Below, piece by piece: positions 31,996-44,085 of a DNA stretch of 64,000 bases. The stretch is from assembly GCA_021442155.1 (NCBI GenBank), contig CM038217.1, positions 143,775,643 through 143,839,642 on the forward strand, read 5' to 3'. The translations under genes and the position numbers were made by a program. Under the pieces are notes generated by a model. The model was not told the origin of the DNA, searched no databases, and worked only from the letters and a program-made list of their open reading frames with translations. Numbering within the stretch: the first letter of the stretch is position 1; each line of letters starts with the position of its first letter. Source of the DNA: Cymbidium sinense. Its lineage: Eukaryota > Streptophyta > Magnoliopsida > Asparagales > Orchidaceae.

Positions 31996-32880
31996 ATTGA
32001 TCTTTTGAGATATTTCTTATGTTGAATCTCTCTCACGAGCTTTTGATGCTTTGTAGTACCTCATCTACTAAAAGCTCAAAATATAATTTTGAGGATCATT
32101 AATTAATAATGGCTTTAATTTGCTTGAGCTTATCATCAATGCTGATAGAATTCCACCATTTTAGTAAAAATTGTCTTTGATGGACCAGCTGATTTAATGG
32201 ATCCTTCCCGAGAATAACGTTCCAGCACCAAATCCATGGAATCTGGCAGTCTGTGAAAAAATGACCAAGATTTTGCCCTTGGATCATTCTTCTAGGATTA
32301 ATAGCCCTCATTTTGGGGGCAGCTTCCATCCATTCATTAAAGACTTCTTTGATTGGATCCGAAAGAATATTTAATTCTGCTTCAAAATAGTTTCACCTTC
32401 TAAAGAACCATGCTGGAAGTTCATTGTTGATAATATATTTATTCATGATGAACATCCATGAATGCCTTCGCTTTTCATTGAGAAGAAAGAAGGCTTTCAT
32501 CATAGCTTGCACATAACACCAATAATTTATGCCAATTTTGCACTATAAATTAGTGGAGGATAAAAATATATTTTTATTTTGGAATGAGTAGACATTCACT
32601 TTGATGAAAGATTTTTTTTGTATAATGCATTTACAAAATAGTATGTTCATCGATCCGCGAACATGGTTAATCTCAATACACTTTAATTGTATTAAGATTT
32701 TTTCATAATTCTCTCTTGAGAGATTAGATTCAAATGGGAAAGGATTGTTTCTCAAATATCTTTCAAATAAGGCCCACGGATTATTTATTTAATAATCATA
32801 GGGATTAATTTCAAGAATATTTTGTTTTATTTCTTTGAAATAAGCGGTTCTTGTCAGCACATCTTTTAGGGATGGTGTTG
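31996..32880 (-). pseudogene. Inverted downstream (second) ORF region
   Basis: Minus-strand open pieces at 32543-32755 (matching 25440-25650) and 32099-32329 (76 codons, including FFTDCQIPWIWCWNVIL) represent parts broken in other copies. This copy shows most clearly that the region after the Trp-rich block was coding. Confidence 0.7.
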
Positions 32881-33600
32881 CTTTAGAGGTTCACCCTTTT
32901 CAGTAGTTGAAGAGGAAGTACCGTAAAGATAAGTTTGCAAATTGATCATGCCAATTGTTGAATTGATCTTTTTGCCATTTATGGTCAAGACCTCCGAAAG
33001 ATATCCTCGGTTAGGAGTAGTTATTCTTCCATGGGGTGATCCTGATCGTCCTGCAAGAATTCCGCAGTGAAAATTGAAGAGAATTTTCATTACCTTTGAT
33101 AAATTCGATGTCGAAATGAAGACTTTGATATGATGCAAAATTTGTTTTGAAACTAAATTTTTGACATCTTGTTGAATGATGTATTTGAGATCTGAAGGAG
33201 AAAATCGATTAAGTAAATCATCTTGAAATTTTGTGATGCACTTAATCGAGAAATATTTCTTTTTGATAATGGAATACTTTCGAGTAGGATTCCATCACGA
33301 ATAAAGAACTAATTCTTCTTTAGAATTCTTTCTTTCTTTAGAATACCTCCATAGCCTTATCGAGGCATCTATTTCAACAATTTTGAAACTAGTAGGTGAT
33401 TAAGACGAAGGTTTTGAACCCTTTCTTTAATTTTGCCTATGGTATGTGTATCGGACCATGGTGGAGATTCTTTTAATGTCAAAAGTGTACATCTTTGGCA
33501 AGATTTTGATAAATCTACATAATTGAGAGCTCCCAAGAAGCTGGTAGTGTTTTTATCAAAATAATATCAATTTGTTAGTAAATTCAATACTTATTAATTG
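32881..33600 (-). pseudogene. Inverted RNase H region
   Basis: Matches 24640-25400 in reverse. An open piece at 32866-33138 spans the stretch between RNase H and the second ORF. Frames are otherwise broken. Confidence 0.65.
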
Positions 33601-33895
33601 GTATAATAGAAGCATTGGATATATTCTTCTAAAATCTTATTTCGGTTTGAAATAATTTGATTTTTGGCTCTGAAATAACTAATCCATTTTTTAAAATTAA
33701 CCATTTAAATATTTTAGATGGTTAAAGTGTTCGTCAATAGTATTTGAGAACACAAGAACATCATCAATATGAAATATATTTAAAAAAATCTTTAAATTTA
33801 TTATTCATGATATCTTTGAAATTAAGGTGCATTTTTTAAACCAAAGGCAGTAAATCTTTATTTTATAATCCGATTCCTTTATCGATATGTCAATA
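33601..33895 (-). pseudogene. Inverted reverse-transcriptase fragment with IDD motif
   Basis: The catalytic motif is preserved as HIDDVLVFS (33745-33774 on the minus strand). RT sequence continues to about 33895, where a plus-strand leader begins. Confidence 0.75.
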
Positions 33896-34115
33896 TCTAT
33901 AGTTTATTTTATCCTCATGTGGTGATTTGTTTCAAACTCTCCTTCATCTTCTCTCTCCCCTTTGGTTATATGGCTCTACTTCGGTAACTTTAATCTAATG
34001 ATTAGGAGAAATAATAATTTAATCAAGAACTCTGAAATGGCAGAGTTCCCCTTGAATGAAGAAGACCTAAATAGATGGTCTCTCTCTAAAATTGATGAAA
34101 CTATCATTTTTTTTT
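33896..34115 (+). pseudogene. Leader end and MP start, short copy
   Basis: Matches 27147-27390, with the MP ATG equivalent at 33971. It includes MAEFPLNEEDLNRW-type coding from about 34036. It is cut off at about 34115 at the centre of an inverted repeat. Confidence 0.75.
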
Positions 34116-34255
34116 GCTCAGAAATAACTAATCCATTTTCTAAATTAATAAATAATAGTTTTATCAATTTTGGGGAGAGACCATCTATTTAGGTCTTCTT
34201 CATTCAAGAAACTCGTCATTTCAGTTCGATTAAATTATTATTTCTCCAAATGGAT
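34006..34255. repeat. Hairpin: inverted duplication of the MP start
   Basis: 34006-34111 on the plus strand and 34150-34255 on the minus strand are the same MP segment facing itself, about 105 bases per arm with a loop of about 38 bases. The loop carries a scrap of RT/RNase H sequence (gctcagaaataactaatcca) matching 33660-33690. A transcript across it would fold into a long hairpin. Confidence 0.82.
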
Positions 34256-34309
34256 AGATTAAATTAATAAAAAAAAGGAAAAATGATCTTCTGAAAATAA
34301 ATCACCACA

Positions 34310-35230
34310 TAGATAAAAAACAATATGATATTGATCCGATAAAAAAATCGAGATTATGATTTCTTTGGTTTAAAAATGCACCATTTCCATCATGAATAAT
34401 ATATTTAAAGATTATTTTAAATATATTTTAGTATATTGATATATATCTTGACCATTCAATCATCTAAAAATATTTGGTTAATTTTAAAAAATGGATTAGT
34501 TATTTAGCCAAAATCAAATTATTTCAAAAAAATATTTTAAATATATTCAATTAATAAAAATAACAAATTTTCGATATCATTTTGATAAAACTATATTCAG
34601 GAGCTTTCAATATGATTTATCAAAATCTTGAAAGATATAAAAGAATCCCCACCATGATGATACTCTTCATGGTGATACAAATTAAAGAAAGGTTCAAACC
34701 TCTCATCTTCTTTTAAAATTGTTGAAACTCTTTGAAGAAGCATGTATCTTAAAGCGAAGAAGATTCACTTTCGAATCCTACTCACCAAAAGTATTCCATT
34801 ATCAAAAAAGAAATGCTTTCAGTCAAATAGATCATTGAACAAGATGTCAAAAATTCCAAGATGATTTAGTTAGTCAGCATTTTCTCCTTCGTATTGACTA
34901 TTCCTCAGTCAAATAGATCATTGAACAAGATGTCAAAAATTTAGTTTCAAAATAAATTTTTGCAACATGGATCAGCTCTATCTTTGACATCAATTCATTA
35001 GGTAATGAAAATTCTTCTTCCTCGAGAATTCTTGAGAACACCATCATATGAGAATGACTACTCTAACCGACATCTTTCTTTTCATGGAGGTCATCATGGC
35101 GCTTAAAGGCAAATTAACATGATCAATTTGCAAACTTATCTCTACTTCCTTTTTTACGTTAAAAGGTGAGCCTCCTTTCAACACCATAAAAGATGTAGAA
35201 CTGTTTATTTCTAAAGAAATAAAATAGAAT
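34310..35230 (+). pseudogene. RT and RNase H, right-hand copy (heavily eroded)
   Basis: Matches 24350-25400 with many small deletions. The start is inside RT (around the GLKNAP-like block near 34360). The RT catalytic motif is not recognisable near 34430. It also contains an internal duplication of a short phrase (tcaaatagatcattgaacaagatgtcaaaa at about 34827 and 34912). Confidence 0.68.
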
Positions 35231-35990
35231 ATCTTGAAATTAATCCCTCGATTATTCAATAAATAATGCGTTTGAAAGATATTTGGGAAACAATCCTTTC
35301 CCATTTGAATATCTCTCGAGAGAATTATGAAAAAATCTTAATACAATTAAAGTGTATTGTTAACCGTGATCAACGAACCATACTATTTTATATAAAATGC
35401 GTTATACAAAAAATCTTTCATTAAAGTGAATGGCGACTTCTAAGAAAAAATGTATTTTTTATAATTTTTTATAGTACAGGCGTATTATTGGTGCTATGTT
35501 CAAGCTATGATGAAAGCCTTCTTCTTCTCCAAAGGCATTCATGGTTGTTTATAATGAACAAAGACATCGTAAGAACTTCCATGGTTCTTGATGGTGGAAT
35601 TTTGAGTAGAATTAAATATTCTTGGATCCAATCAGAAGTCTTTAATGAATGGATGGAAGCTACCCCAAAATGCGCTATTAATCCGAAGAATGATCAAGGG
35701 CAAAATCTTGCTCATTTCTTTTCATCGCCATTGGATCTGAGCGAACATTATTCTGGAAGGATCAATTTAATGGTCCTTCAACGATAATTTTACTAAAATG
35801 GTGGAATTCAACATTGAGGATAAGCTCAAGCAAATTAAAGCCATTATTAAAGCTTATTATTAATGATCCTCAAATAATGAATTTTGAGCTATCGTAAATG
35901 AGGTAGCATCAAAAGATGTTATCCTCATGAGATCGAGGTTCAACATAAGGAACATCTCAAAAAATCTACAAAAATCAACTTGAGGTGTTT
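35231..35990 (+). pseudogene. Downstream (second) ORF region, right-hand copy
   Basis: Matches 25401-26220. The open piece 35488-35787 crosses the Trp-rich block, but short deletions have changed it, and the WWNYFG core is lost. It leads directly into a promoter copy. Confidence 0.66.
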
Positions 35991-35999
35991 AATCACCCT

Positions 36000-36485
36000 A
36001 TCTATATCTCGATAGTGGCGAGTCTTCGGCAATCCGGAGAAATTTAAATTCATAAAGTAGACACCGGAAAAATAATTGCTTCTTATCCAAAGTAGCCACA
36101 TCATTATCTCCAGTCTACTTTACACTTCATAAAGCGGTCCCACCAAGGAAATATTCCAAAAGTGGTCATCTTCACTAGCAAGAACCTTTACAACTCATAA
36201 AGTGGGCTAACGAAATAATTGCTACTTTCCAAAAGTAGCCACATTATATAGAAATAATTTTGTTAATAATTGCTTATTGCAACTTCTCTTTTTCTCTTTG
36301 TTTAATCTAGCCTCTAAGCAAAGTCATCCTTCCCTCCACCTCTATAAGGAGGCTGTCATGTGTGCTCGCTCGATTTTCCCATCTCTTCTTCTCTTATTCT
36401 CCTCTTTCTTCCTCTCTTGCTCACTTCTCTGTCATCGTGTAAGTTATTTTTAAGCTTTAATAAATAAGTTTTTATATATCTTAAG
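36000..36485 (+). promoter_or_regulatory. Viral promoter, right-hand copy
   Basis: Three tcataaag repeats remain (about 36050, 36128, 36196). The palindromes are eroded to single halves (about 36270-36325). A TATA-like tataagg is at about 36342, and a poly(A) signal (aataaa) at about 36459-36464, followed by the decayed PBS. Confidence 0.72.
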
Positions 36486-36875
36486 TCTGTATCGAGCCAT
36501 GATGGGGTAAATCCACGGGAGGAAGGATGTTAGATTTTTGTTCCATTTCACCATGCTTTGGATGAACCGGTACTGTTCATTCCTCCCATGGCTTTATCCC
36601 TGTCTTCAAATGGCCATCCTTATCGTGATGCTTGATAGGGTGATAAGTCCTATTTTTGTTGGTATGCAGGATAATTCTCGTTGAGGTTTATATTCTGTCT
36701 TCATCACAAATAGTAAATCCCTGCGTGAGGCTTGAAAGGGTTGTAAGTCCTATTTTGTTGTTTATGCGGAAGATAATTCTCAATGGAGGTTTATACTTAG
36801 TTGTTTTATCCTTGTATGCGATTTGTTTCAAACTCTCCATCATCTTCCTCTCTCCCTTTTTCCTCTTTTGGTTAT
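36486..36875 (+). promoter_or_regulatory. Degenerate PBS and leader, right-hand copy
   Basis: PBS copy ctgtatcgagcc (36486-36497) has lost its match to tRNA-Met at several positions. The leader keeps both units of the ~110 bp duplication (about 36590-36690 and 36695-36800) and ends at the MP ATG at 36876. Confidence 0.75.
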
Positions 36876-37640
36876 ATGGCTTCTACTTCTTCGAAGTAAC
36901 TTTCTAACGATTAGGAGAAATAATAATTTAATCAAGAACTCAAATGAGAGTTCCCGGAATGAAGAAGACCTAAATAGATGGTCTCTCCCTAAAATTGTTA
37001 AAACTATCATTTATCAATTTGAAACATTTGATTTTAAGGGAAAATTTTCAGTGAAAACTAGAGAACAAACCATTACTGTAGATTAAATGGATAAAATCAT
37101 TTATCTACTAATGTTTGAAGATCTACATAAATATATGCAAGACTTTAAATATATTCATATAGGGATGATACAGATAGCATTCAAACCTTTAACCCTTAAA
37201 ATGTCTAAATGCTTATTTTAGCCTAGAGATGGCGGATCACCTTGGGCTCAATCTAATGAGTGTTGTAGACCATGTCACGGATTTATTTCAACACCTTTCC
37301 CAATGAAGTTTATCTCTTTTCGATATAAATCTTTTGAAACTCTAAAATTACATTTTACGCTTTATGGTTATGATTTCCTTGGGTTCAAACTATTAATTTT
37401 CAAAATTTATTTTCGAAGTTTTAAATACTCTAAATCCCAGAGTTGAAAGGCATTCCAAAGTAAAATACTACTGATTGAAACAAATCTAGCATCCCATATT
37501 CTTTACAAGAGTGATTAAATGGAATGAGGTGGTATTTAGAATAAATTATCTGTCTCTGCAGACCTTCCATTAATAGATGTCAGATAATTCAACGGTGATG
37601 GCGATGTTGAAATTCAATTCCTCGTCGATCCATAATTCAA
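36876..37640 (+). pseudogene. Movement protein, right-hand copy
   Basis: Begins MASTSS-like at 36876, then a frameshift. Similarity to 27231-28060 continues to about 37635, with stops and short deletions. Viral similarity ends here, which defines the right edge of the cluster. Confidence 0.74.
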
Positions 37641-40600
37641 ATTAAATATAGTAATCTTTTTTAACCAAATAGTAAATTTTTACTTATAATTTATTTATTT
37701 TAAATTTAATAATTCAATTAGTGAAAAAAATTCAACAATTAATTTACATACAATCAAATAATTTCAAAGTATTCAAAGTACATATATTTACTTTACTTTT
37801 ATACACTCAATCAAAAAAAAAATGTTCTTATGTATTTACTTTTACACAATCAAACAAATATAAAATATTTAAAATTCATTATATTAACTTTATATTACAA
37901 TTCTTTTTCAGCCAACTAAATAGCTCATAAAAAATATATATGATGTTATTAAATAAAGATAATTTTAGATATTTATGTTGACTTGATATTCTGAAATTTT
38001 ATTTGTTTGGATGATATGAGAGAGAGCACGATAGATATTACTGTTGGAGTTTTATTATTGTTATTTTATATTTGAAAAATAGAGACTTTTATGGAGTATT
38101 TCATATGCATGTTTATATTCATATAATGCAATTTTCTAGGCTTACATCAGATAGCACAAAATGCCAAATAGCATATTTGGAATGGGAGTTGAGTGGTCCT
38201 CAAATGTTGTTTGGTGCAGCAATAATAGAATTGACTGATCATTATAATGCTCGTCTAAATAAGTTAATAAATTATTGGATGCAGCTTCATCCCACGATTA
38301 TAATTCTTCCATTATATATGAACTTTCTAAAATATTAAAAAAAATTAATTAAAATTATTGAGAGTTATTACGTGCCAGAAAATTTATAACGATAAAATAA
38401 AATTTTACGCTTTAATTTTGTCAAAAAAAATCTAGTATATAGATAGATAATTGAAAAGAGAATAAAAAAATTTATATCAATTAAATTTAAGAAAAAAAAA
38501 CATTTTTATCCGAATTATTATGAGAAAATAATATTGATAAAATTTTTATGATATTTACTCTGTCAATTATATATAAATATCTTAATAAATTATTATTTTA
38601 ATTTATTTGCAAATTAAATTTATTGATCGATTTTTTTATTATTTTTCAAAAAGAAAGGATATGATATTTGGATGAGGACCTGCTTCCAGCTAAGCCAGCT
38701 AAGTTGATTGAGTGGACCCAGCTATATGAGTCTAAAATTGCCTAAGCAGGTTAAGGTCCTTCCGATATGGCCATCTGGTGCAGTATCCCACCAAGTGGGT
38801 CCCATCTGAATTGAGCTTGAATTTGGATCGATTCAAATCAAATCAGGTTGGCTTTTTAAAACATATTTGCAATTAGGTCAGATGGACTCAATGGATCAAT
38901 AATATATATATAATTAGATATTTATTTATATAATATTTATTTATATTTGAAAGGTTCATTTCACTTGAAAAAATTTTCAGTGATGATAACTTTTATGAGA
39001 TATTGAAGATTGATATATTATAAATATAAAAATTAAAAGATAAGTGTTGGATATATAAATATTTGATAAAAAATATTATAAAACTTAGAAAATATTTTTT
39101 GAAACCTAAAATCCTAAGAAAAATTGAGTGTTCCAAAAAAAAAAGTGTTAAAGAGATTAAATAATAATAAAACTTATAAAAACTTTTATTTTTTTCTTGG
39201 AGAATTATGAAAAGTTTTATTTGAATCAAAATACCTTTAAATTTCAAGAGATGTTGGAGCATTATATAAGAGAACCTTTTAGAAATAAGTTGGTCAACTC
39301 TTCTAACACTCATCACCTTCTTCATCTCTTGTGATTGTCATTTGAGAGTAAGAGTTCAATGGATAAAATTTCTAAACCCTAAAAGCAAAGTTTGTCTTCA
39401 TCTTTAGCAAGCCGTTCAAAATTATTAATATTAAGTACTTTGTTACCTTGGTTTGAAAATGTTATTCAAATTTTGAACCATAAATATTGAAAAACATAGG
39501 ATAATATATTACTAGTTTCAACCATTGATCTCAAATTTATTCTAACCTTGATCGAAGCATATTCAAATCATAATTGAATATTCAAAGTTAATTTGACTTT
39601 TATTTCAATATGATTTAGATAATAATCAAATGAAATTTGACCACACTTCATACATTGATCGAAGAATATTCTATTATAATTTGAACAATTATTAAAGAAT
39701 GTTTGATCCTGATTCGAATAATGATCAAACAAGCCATAGCAATGTTAGTCAAATTTTGATCAAGGTTTGAGTAAGATTGAAATTTTAGTTCAAATCTTAT
39801 TTTAATATAGTGTGAATATGAATATAATATTATTATTTTGTATTGAATATCTCTTTTAGAATTGATTCAATTGAGTTATTTTATTATATATTTAGATATT
39901 TGGGGAGTAACGGTGAAGTTGGTTAAGACTTAAGACAATTTGAGGCTGATAATATCATTGAATTGAATATTAAAGTCAATGGCATATTTATCATCATTGT
40001 AATTTATATTGAATGTGTCGCTGAAGATCAATACAAAAGTACGTCTGTTGATCAAGCAATTTTATTAGAAATTTTTATCTTTTTAAGTAATTCTAAATAC
40101 TCCATAAGTTATCAACTTAATAGTCTAAACTCCCACCTTTAAGTTAAAAAGATACTTACTATTTCTTGATAAGAATAATTTAAATCCTAATAACTTCAAT
40201 AACACATCTTTATGGAATCCCAAATATGTCCATTAACCATATATTTGTATGCATTTTAATATATATATATATATATAATGATATAATTTGAAAAAAAAAT
40301 TACTTGTTTCATTAATATTAAGCACTAGAATACTTAGCTAAGATGCACATGAGGCGGTAGGAGGAGAGGGAGAGTGGCACACATTACTCTCACGATTCAA
40401 AACCCGCTTTCCTCTCACCTCGGCGTTTGTTCTCTAAATCTCGCTTCCCTCCGCCTCGGTGTATTTCCATCGCGATCGATTCGACTCCGTGGTAACCTCA
40501 ATCTAGTTGTAAAAATGCACTAGATTAAAATTTCCTTTTAAAACTTAATTGGATACAAATTATAATATAGGAATGATAATACAATAAATTATTTACTATC

Positions 40601-40953
40601 AATTTTAAAAGATGGCAAGAGCCATACTCTAACTTTTCCCTGATCTTACATTGTGTACTTTTGTTTTTAAATCCATAACTTATTGCACTAGTTTCAAAGA
40701 AACAAAAAGTTGGGAGTTGTTCGGGTTCATTTTTTATTTATGTATAAATATAAAATAATTATATTTTAATACCTTAAATATTACTATTTTGATTTTATTT
40801 TATTTGTTTTCTTTTCAAATTAAACTTCGATGGCTTTACTGTTTTATTTCTTCCTAAAAAATTTAATAATGTGGCGAGAAATTAAGCAGAAGCGGCACTA
40901 TGATCACACACAGCTCGCATTCAACGTTCGTCTAATGCATGTTTGTTAATTGT

Positions 40954-41008
<55 letters not shown>

Positions 41009-41744
41009 CTATGTTTACTTTATGAATAATGTATAGTATAAATTATTTATCATCAATATTAAAACATGATGGATGTAATATATAGTCTAAGTTATGCTCG
41101 ATTTTATTATTTTATATTTATATTTAAATTTTTTTATTTTACTTTTTAAAATATGGTTATTTAATATACTTTTATTTTTAAATTTTCAATAATAAATTGA
41201 ATTAGTTAAAAGAATTAAAATAATTTTTAAATATTTTGAATATTTTTTTAAATCACTTTCATCAACTTTATCATGAGGCACCACCACTATCGATAGGGGA
41301 TCACTACAACTTTTGCTCGATTTTATTGCTTTATATTTATGTAAAAAATTTATATTTTATTTTTAAAAATATGATTATTTCATGTACTTTAATTTTATTT
41401 TTAATAATGAATTGAACTATTTTAAAAATATTTAAAATAACATTTAAACATTTTGTGTATTCTTTAAAAAAATATCTTTTGTCATTAAATGCTGCGACTA
41501 TTGCCATTACAATTTTGTCAAAAATTGTCACCATTATTACATTAAAATAAAATAGATAATATTCATATATTTTACCTCAAATTAAATATAAATAAAAAAT
41601 AAAATTAATAAAAAATAATCAAAAATCAAAAGATTTGACGCAATAATATATTTTACTTTTCTCTTTTTCTTTGTTTGACGCTTTTAGTTTCAAATTAGTT
41701 ATAGGTTTTCTTACTTAGCGTTCTTGCAGGTTCGTTTCACTCTC
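37641..41744. other. AT-rich spacer
   Basis: Very AT-rich DNA. A moderately GC-rich stretch at 38670-38870 and another at 40340-40500 stand out and could be LTR or host-promoter remnants. A TATA-like motif is at about 39262. No gene family is recognised; the open frames at 38072-38338 and 38993-39325 are low in complexity. Confidence 0.45.
40954..41004. repeat. (TA)n(GA)n compound microsatellite
   Basis: A TA run (40954-40972) passes directly into a GA run (to about 41004). Confidence 0.95.
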
Positions 41745-42086
41745 ATTTTCCGTCAAGATTTGAATTTTGGCGACCTCTGGCGTCATCCCATAAGGGGTTG
41801 CGTGTGTTTTGGCTTTTATGCGCCCCGTGGCGTGGCGAGTGGTATCTTCGCATAGCTCTTCACACACTATACCCTCATGAGCATTAGTCTTGAAACGAGA
41901 GAAATGCGTAATGTGTATTTATTTCATTTTTTCTAAGTCTAGAATTTAGACAAAATTCTGCTCTCAGGAGTGACATCTAATAGATGTTGGCTACTTGAGC
42001 ATGAAGCGTGCGGCGGTCATGACATTACAACCGATTTTTATCTCGTCAGCCCTCTTGAACACGATGCCTTCAAACCTAAAAGAAAC

Positions 42087-42088
<2 letters not shown>

Positions 42089-42168
<80 letters not shown>
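42089..42168. repeat. (AT)40 microsatellite
   Basis: A perfect AT run of 80 bases. It is open in many frames and produces meaningless Tyr-Ile repeat ORFs. The matching position in element A (about 54303) has only a short TATATATAT. Confidence 0.97.
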
Positions 42169-42170
<2 letters not shown>

Positions 42171-42249
42171 ACATTCACACATTCCACATGTTGATTCATT
42201 TTTTTGCACGCTGCAAAGATCGACAAAGAGATGGGGTTGGATATGCCGG

Positions 42250-42610
42250 AAACCAAGAGAAGAACCCGTCTCTTGACGGTGTTGCTTCTCAGGCTACGAC
42301 GAGGCGAATTTGAAGAGATAATGTAAGGAATGCTACGTTGAAAACTGAAAGAAGAACCCGCCTCTTGATGGTGTTCTTCCTCGATTTGCAGCAAAGCGAA
42401 ATTGGAGAGATGATGCAAGGAATGCAATGCCTGAAACCGAAAGAAGAACCCGCCTCTTGACGGTGTTACTTTCTCCGATTGCGATGAGGCAAAGATTGAA
42501 AGGATAATGCAAGGATTGTGACACCGAAAATCAAAAGAAGAAACCGCCTCTTAACGGTGTTGCTTCCTCCGATTGAGATGAAATAAAGATTGGAAGGATA
42601 ATGCGAGGTA
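42250..42610. repeat. ~92 bp minisatellite in element B 3' region (4 units)
   Basis: Four imperfect units each contain agaagaacccgcctcttgacgg (starting near 42259, 42351, 42443 and 42536), at a 91-93 base period. The same repeat with three units occurs in element A at 54400-54640. Tat-lineage elements are known for tandem repeats in their 3' untranslated region (family knowledge). Confidence 0.85.
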
Positions 42611-42611
42611 T

Positions 42612-44085
42612 GAATGATGATTATATCATGATCGACATATTTACTCGATTAGTCTTAAATCCAGTAAAGTATCAATCCCCACAGGTAGAGGGGTTATCAA
42701 ATCTAACCTAGCAGGATGCGACTCAGGTTGCTCCTCATATTCCTCAAAATCAACAAGAAGTTATACCAATAAGAGCTAAAAATGACATTGCCTCAGAAAA
42801 GCAGTGTGATGCTTTTACGGTAGAAGAGTCACGTGATTGAAGGCAACCCTTCAACGACTACTTTAAAGAAGTCAAATTACCAAGTAATAAATTACTGGTA
42901 GCTCAATTCGAGAAGAGAATGTTACGCTATGCTTTCGTCAACAACACTTTATACCATAGATCCTTTGAATAAATATGACTACGATGCTTAAATACAAATG
43001 AAAGCGCCAAAGTGATGGTTGAAGTTCATGAAGGACTTTGTGGTGTACATCTAGTCCCAAGATGATAAAGATGTATGGGCTATTATTTCATCAAAGAGAG
43101 ACTTATCAATCATGCTAAGAGGTGCCATAAATGCCAAGTACATGAGAATATAATCCATCAACCTCCAAATCCATTACACCCAACAATAACATCTTGGTCA
43201 TTCGAATGTTGAGGTACATATATAATTAGACAATGACCCGTCATCTGGTGCTTTATTCTAGCATGATCTATTTCTCCAAGTGGGCTGAGGCTGCTCCATT
43301 TAAAGAAGTTATTGATGACTGAGTGATTAACTTCTTTACGCATAATGTGGTATATAGATTTGGAGTGTCACGCCGAATAATTTCTAATAATGACACAACT
43401 TTTAAAAATATAAAGATTTATAGATTCGTTGATTGACATAAAATTAATTGGTGATACTCTTCAATATATAATCCAAGAGTAAATGATTTGGTAGAGGCTT
43501 TCAACAAGACATTGGCCAAACTGCTCAAGAAGATCTTTACTAAAAATAAGAGAGAATGACATACTAAACTAATAGAGGCAATATGGGCGTATCGAACCAC
43601 TTATAAAATACCGACTAAAGCCACTTCTTATTTATTGGTGTTTGGAACTAAAGCAGTTCTTTCGCTCGAAGTTGAGTTGCCTTCACTTCAAGTAGCCATC
43701 TAATACAATCTAACTGAAGATTAAAATGCTCGTCTGAGGATGAAGGAACTTGACACGCTTCATGAAGTTAGATTGCAAACTCATCAAAATCTTGAGGTTT
43801 ATGGAGCAAAAATGTCCAGAATTTTTGACTATACGGTGCGGCCTCGAACATTCTAAAAAGAAGAATTGGTCTTGGTGCTAAGAAGACCAATTATTCTCAA
43901 TCAAAAATTTGGTGGCAAATTTGAGCCTGATTGGGAGGGTCCTTTTGTCATTGAGAAGGTGTATCAAGGAGGGGAATACCAACTCATTGACTTAAAGGGT
44001 GAGAGATCAATGCCGCCAATTAACGATCGATACTTGAAAAAGTATTATACATGACTTAAAGGGTGCTCCAGATTTTTCAAGCCAA
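42612..44085 (+). pseudogene. Tat integrase segment, inverted within element B
   Basis: Reads plus, opposite to the rest of the element. From the left: the linker matching 58760-58550 of A; the zinc-binding part with EVHEGLCGVH and AKRCHKCQVHENI; the core; and the C-terminal open piece 43866-44054, with RRPIILNQKFGGKFEPDWEG and PPINDRYLKKYY. Integrase ends at 44054, and the segment abuts minus-strand RT at about 44085. Stops occur throughout. Confidence 0.82.

Larger units (their letters stand above)
9820..37640. mobile_element. Rearranged endogenous pararetrovirus cluster (Caulimoviridae)
   Basis: Every sub-block matches another part of the same cluster, either directly or as its reverse complement. 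Together they give one genome plan: tRNA-Met PBS, leader, MP, CP with CCHC knuckle, PR, RT, RNase H, a Trp-rich downstream region, promoter and poly(A) signal. There is no integrase, which fits Caulimoviridae, whose integration is incidental. Approximate orientation along the window: minus 9820-12652, plus 12653-17470, minus 17480-19745, plus 19757-31425, minus 31426-33895, plus 33896-34115, minus 34150-34265, plus 34310-37640. All frames are broken by stops and indels. The layout resembles florendoviruses, but placement needs a phylogeny. Confidence 0.88.

Noticed and set aside
9820..37640. A replication-competent integrated virus
   Set aside because: Every copy of every coding region has stops, frameshifts or deletions, and no single unit contains all domains in order.
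38072..38338. 88-codon open frame in AT-rich spacer
   Set aside because: No recognisable domain; surrounded by AT-rich DNA, and no splice or promoter evidence strong enough to call a gene.
41970..42427. Overlapping open frames across 42089-42168
   Set aside because: They exist only because the (AT)40 run has no stops in several frames (Tyr-Ile repeats).
42612..44085. A separate plus-strand gypsy element
   Set aside because: No LTR, gag or RT on the plus strand; integrase alone fits an inverted part of element B.
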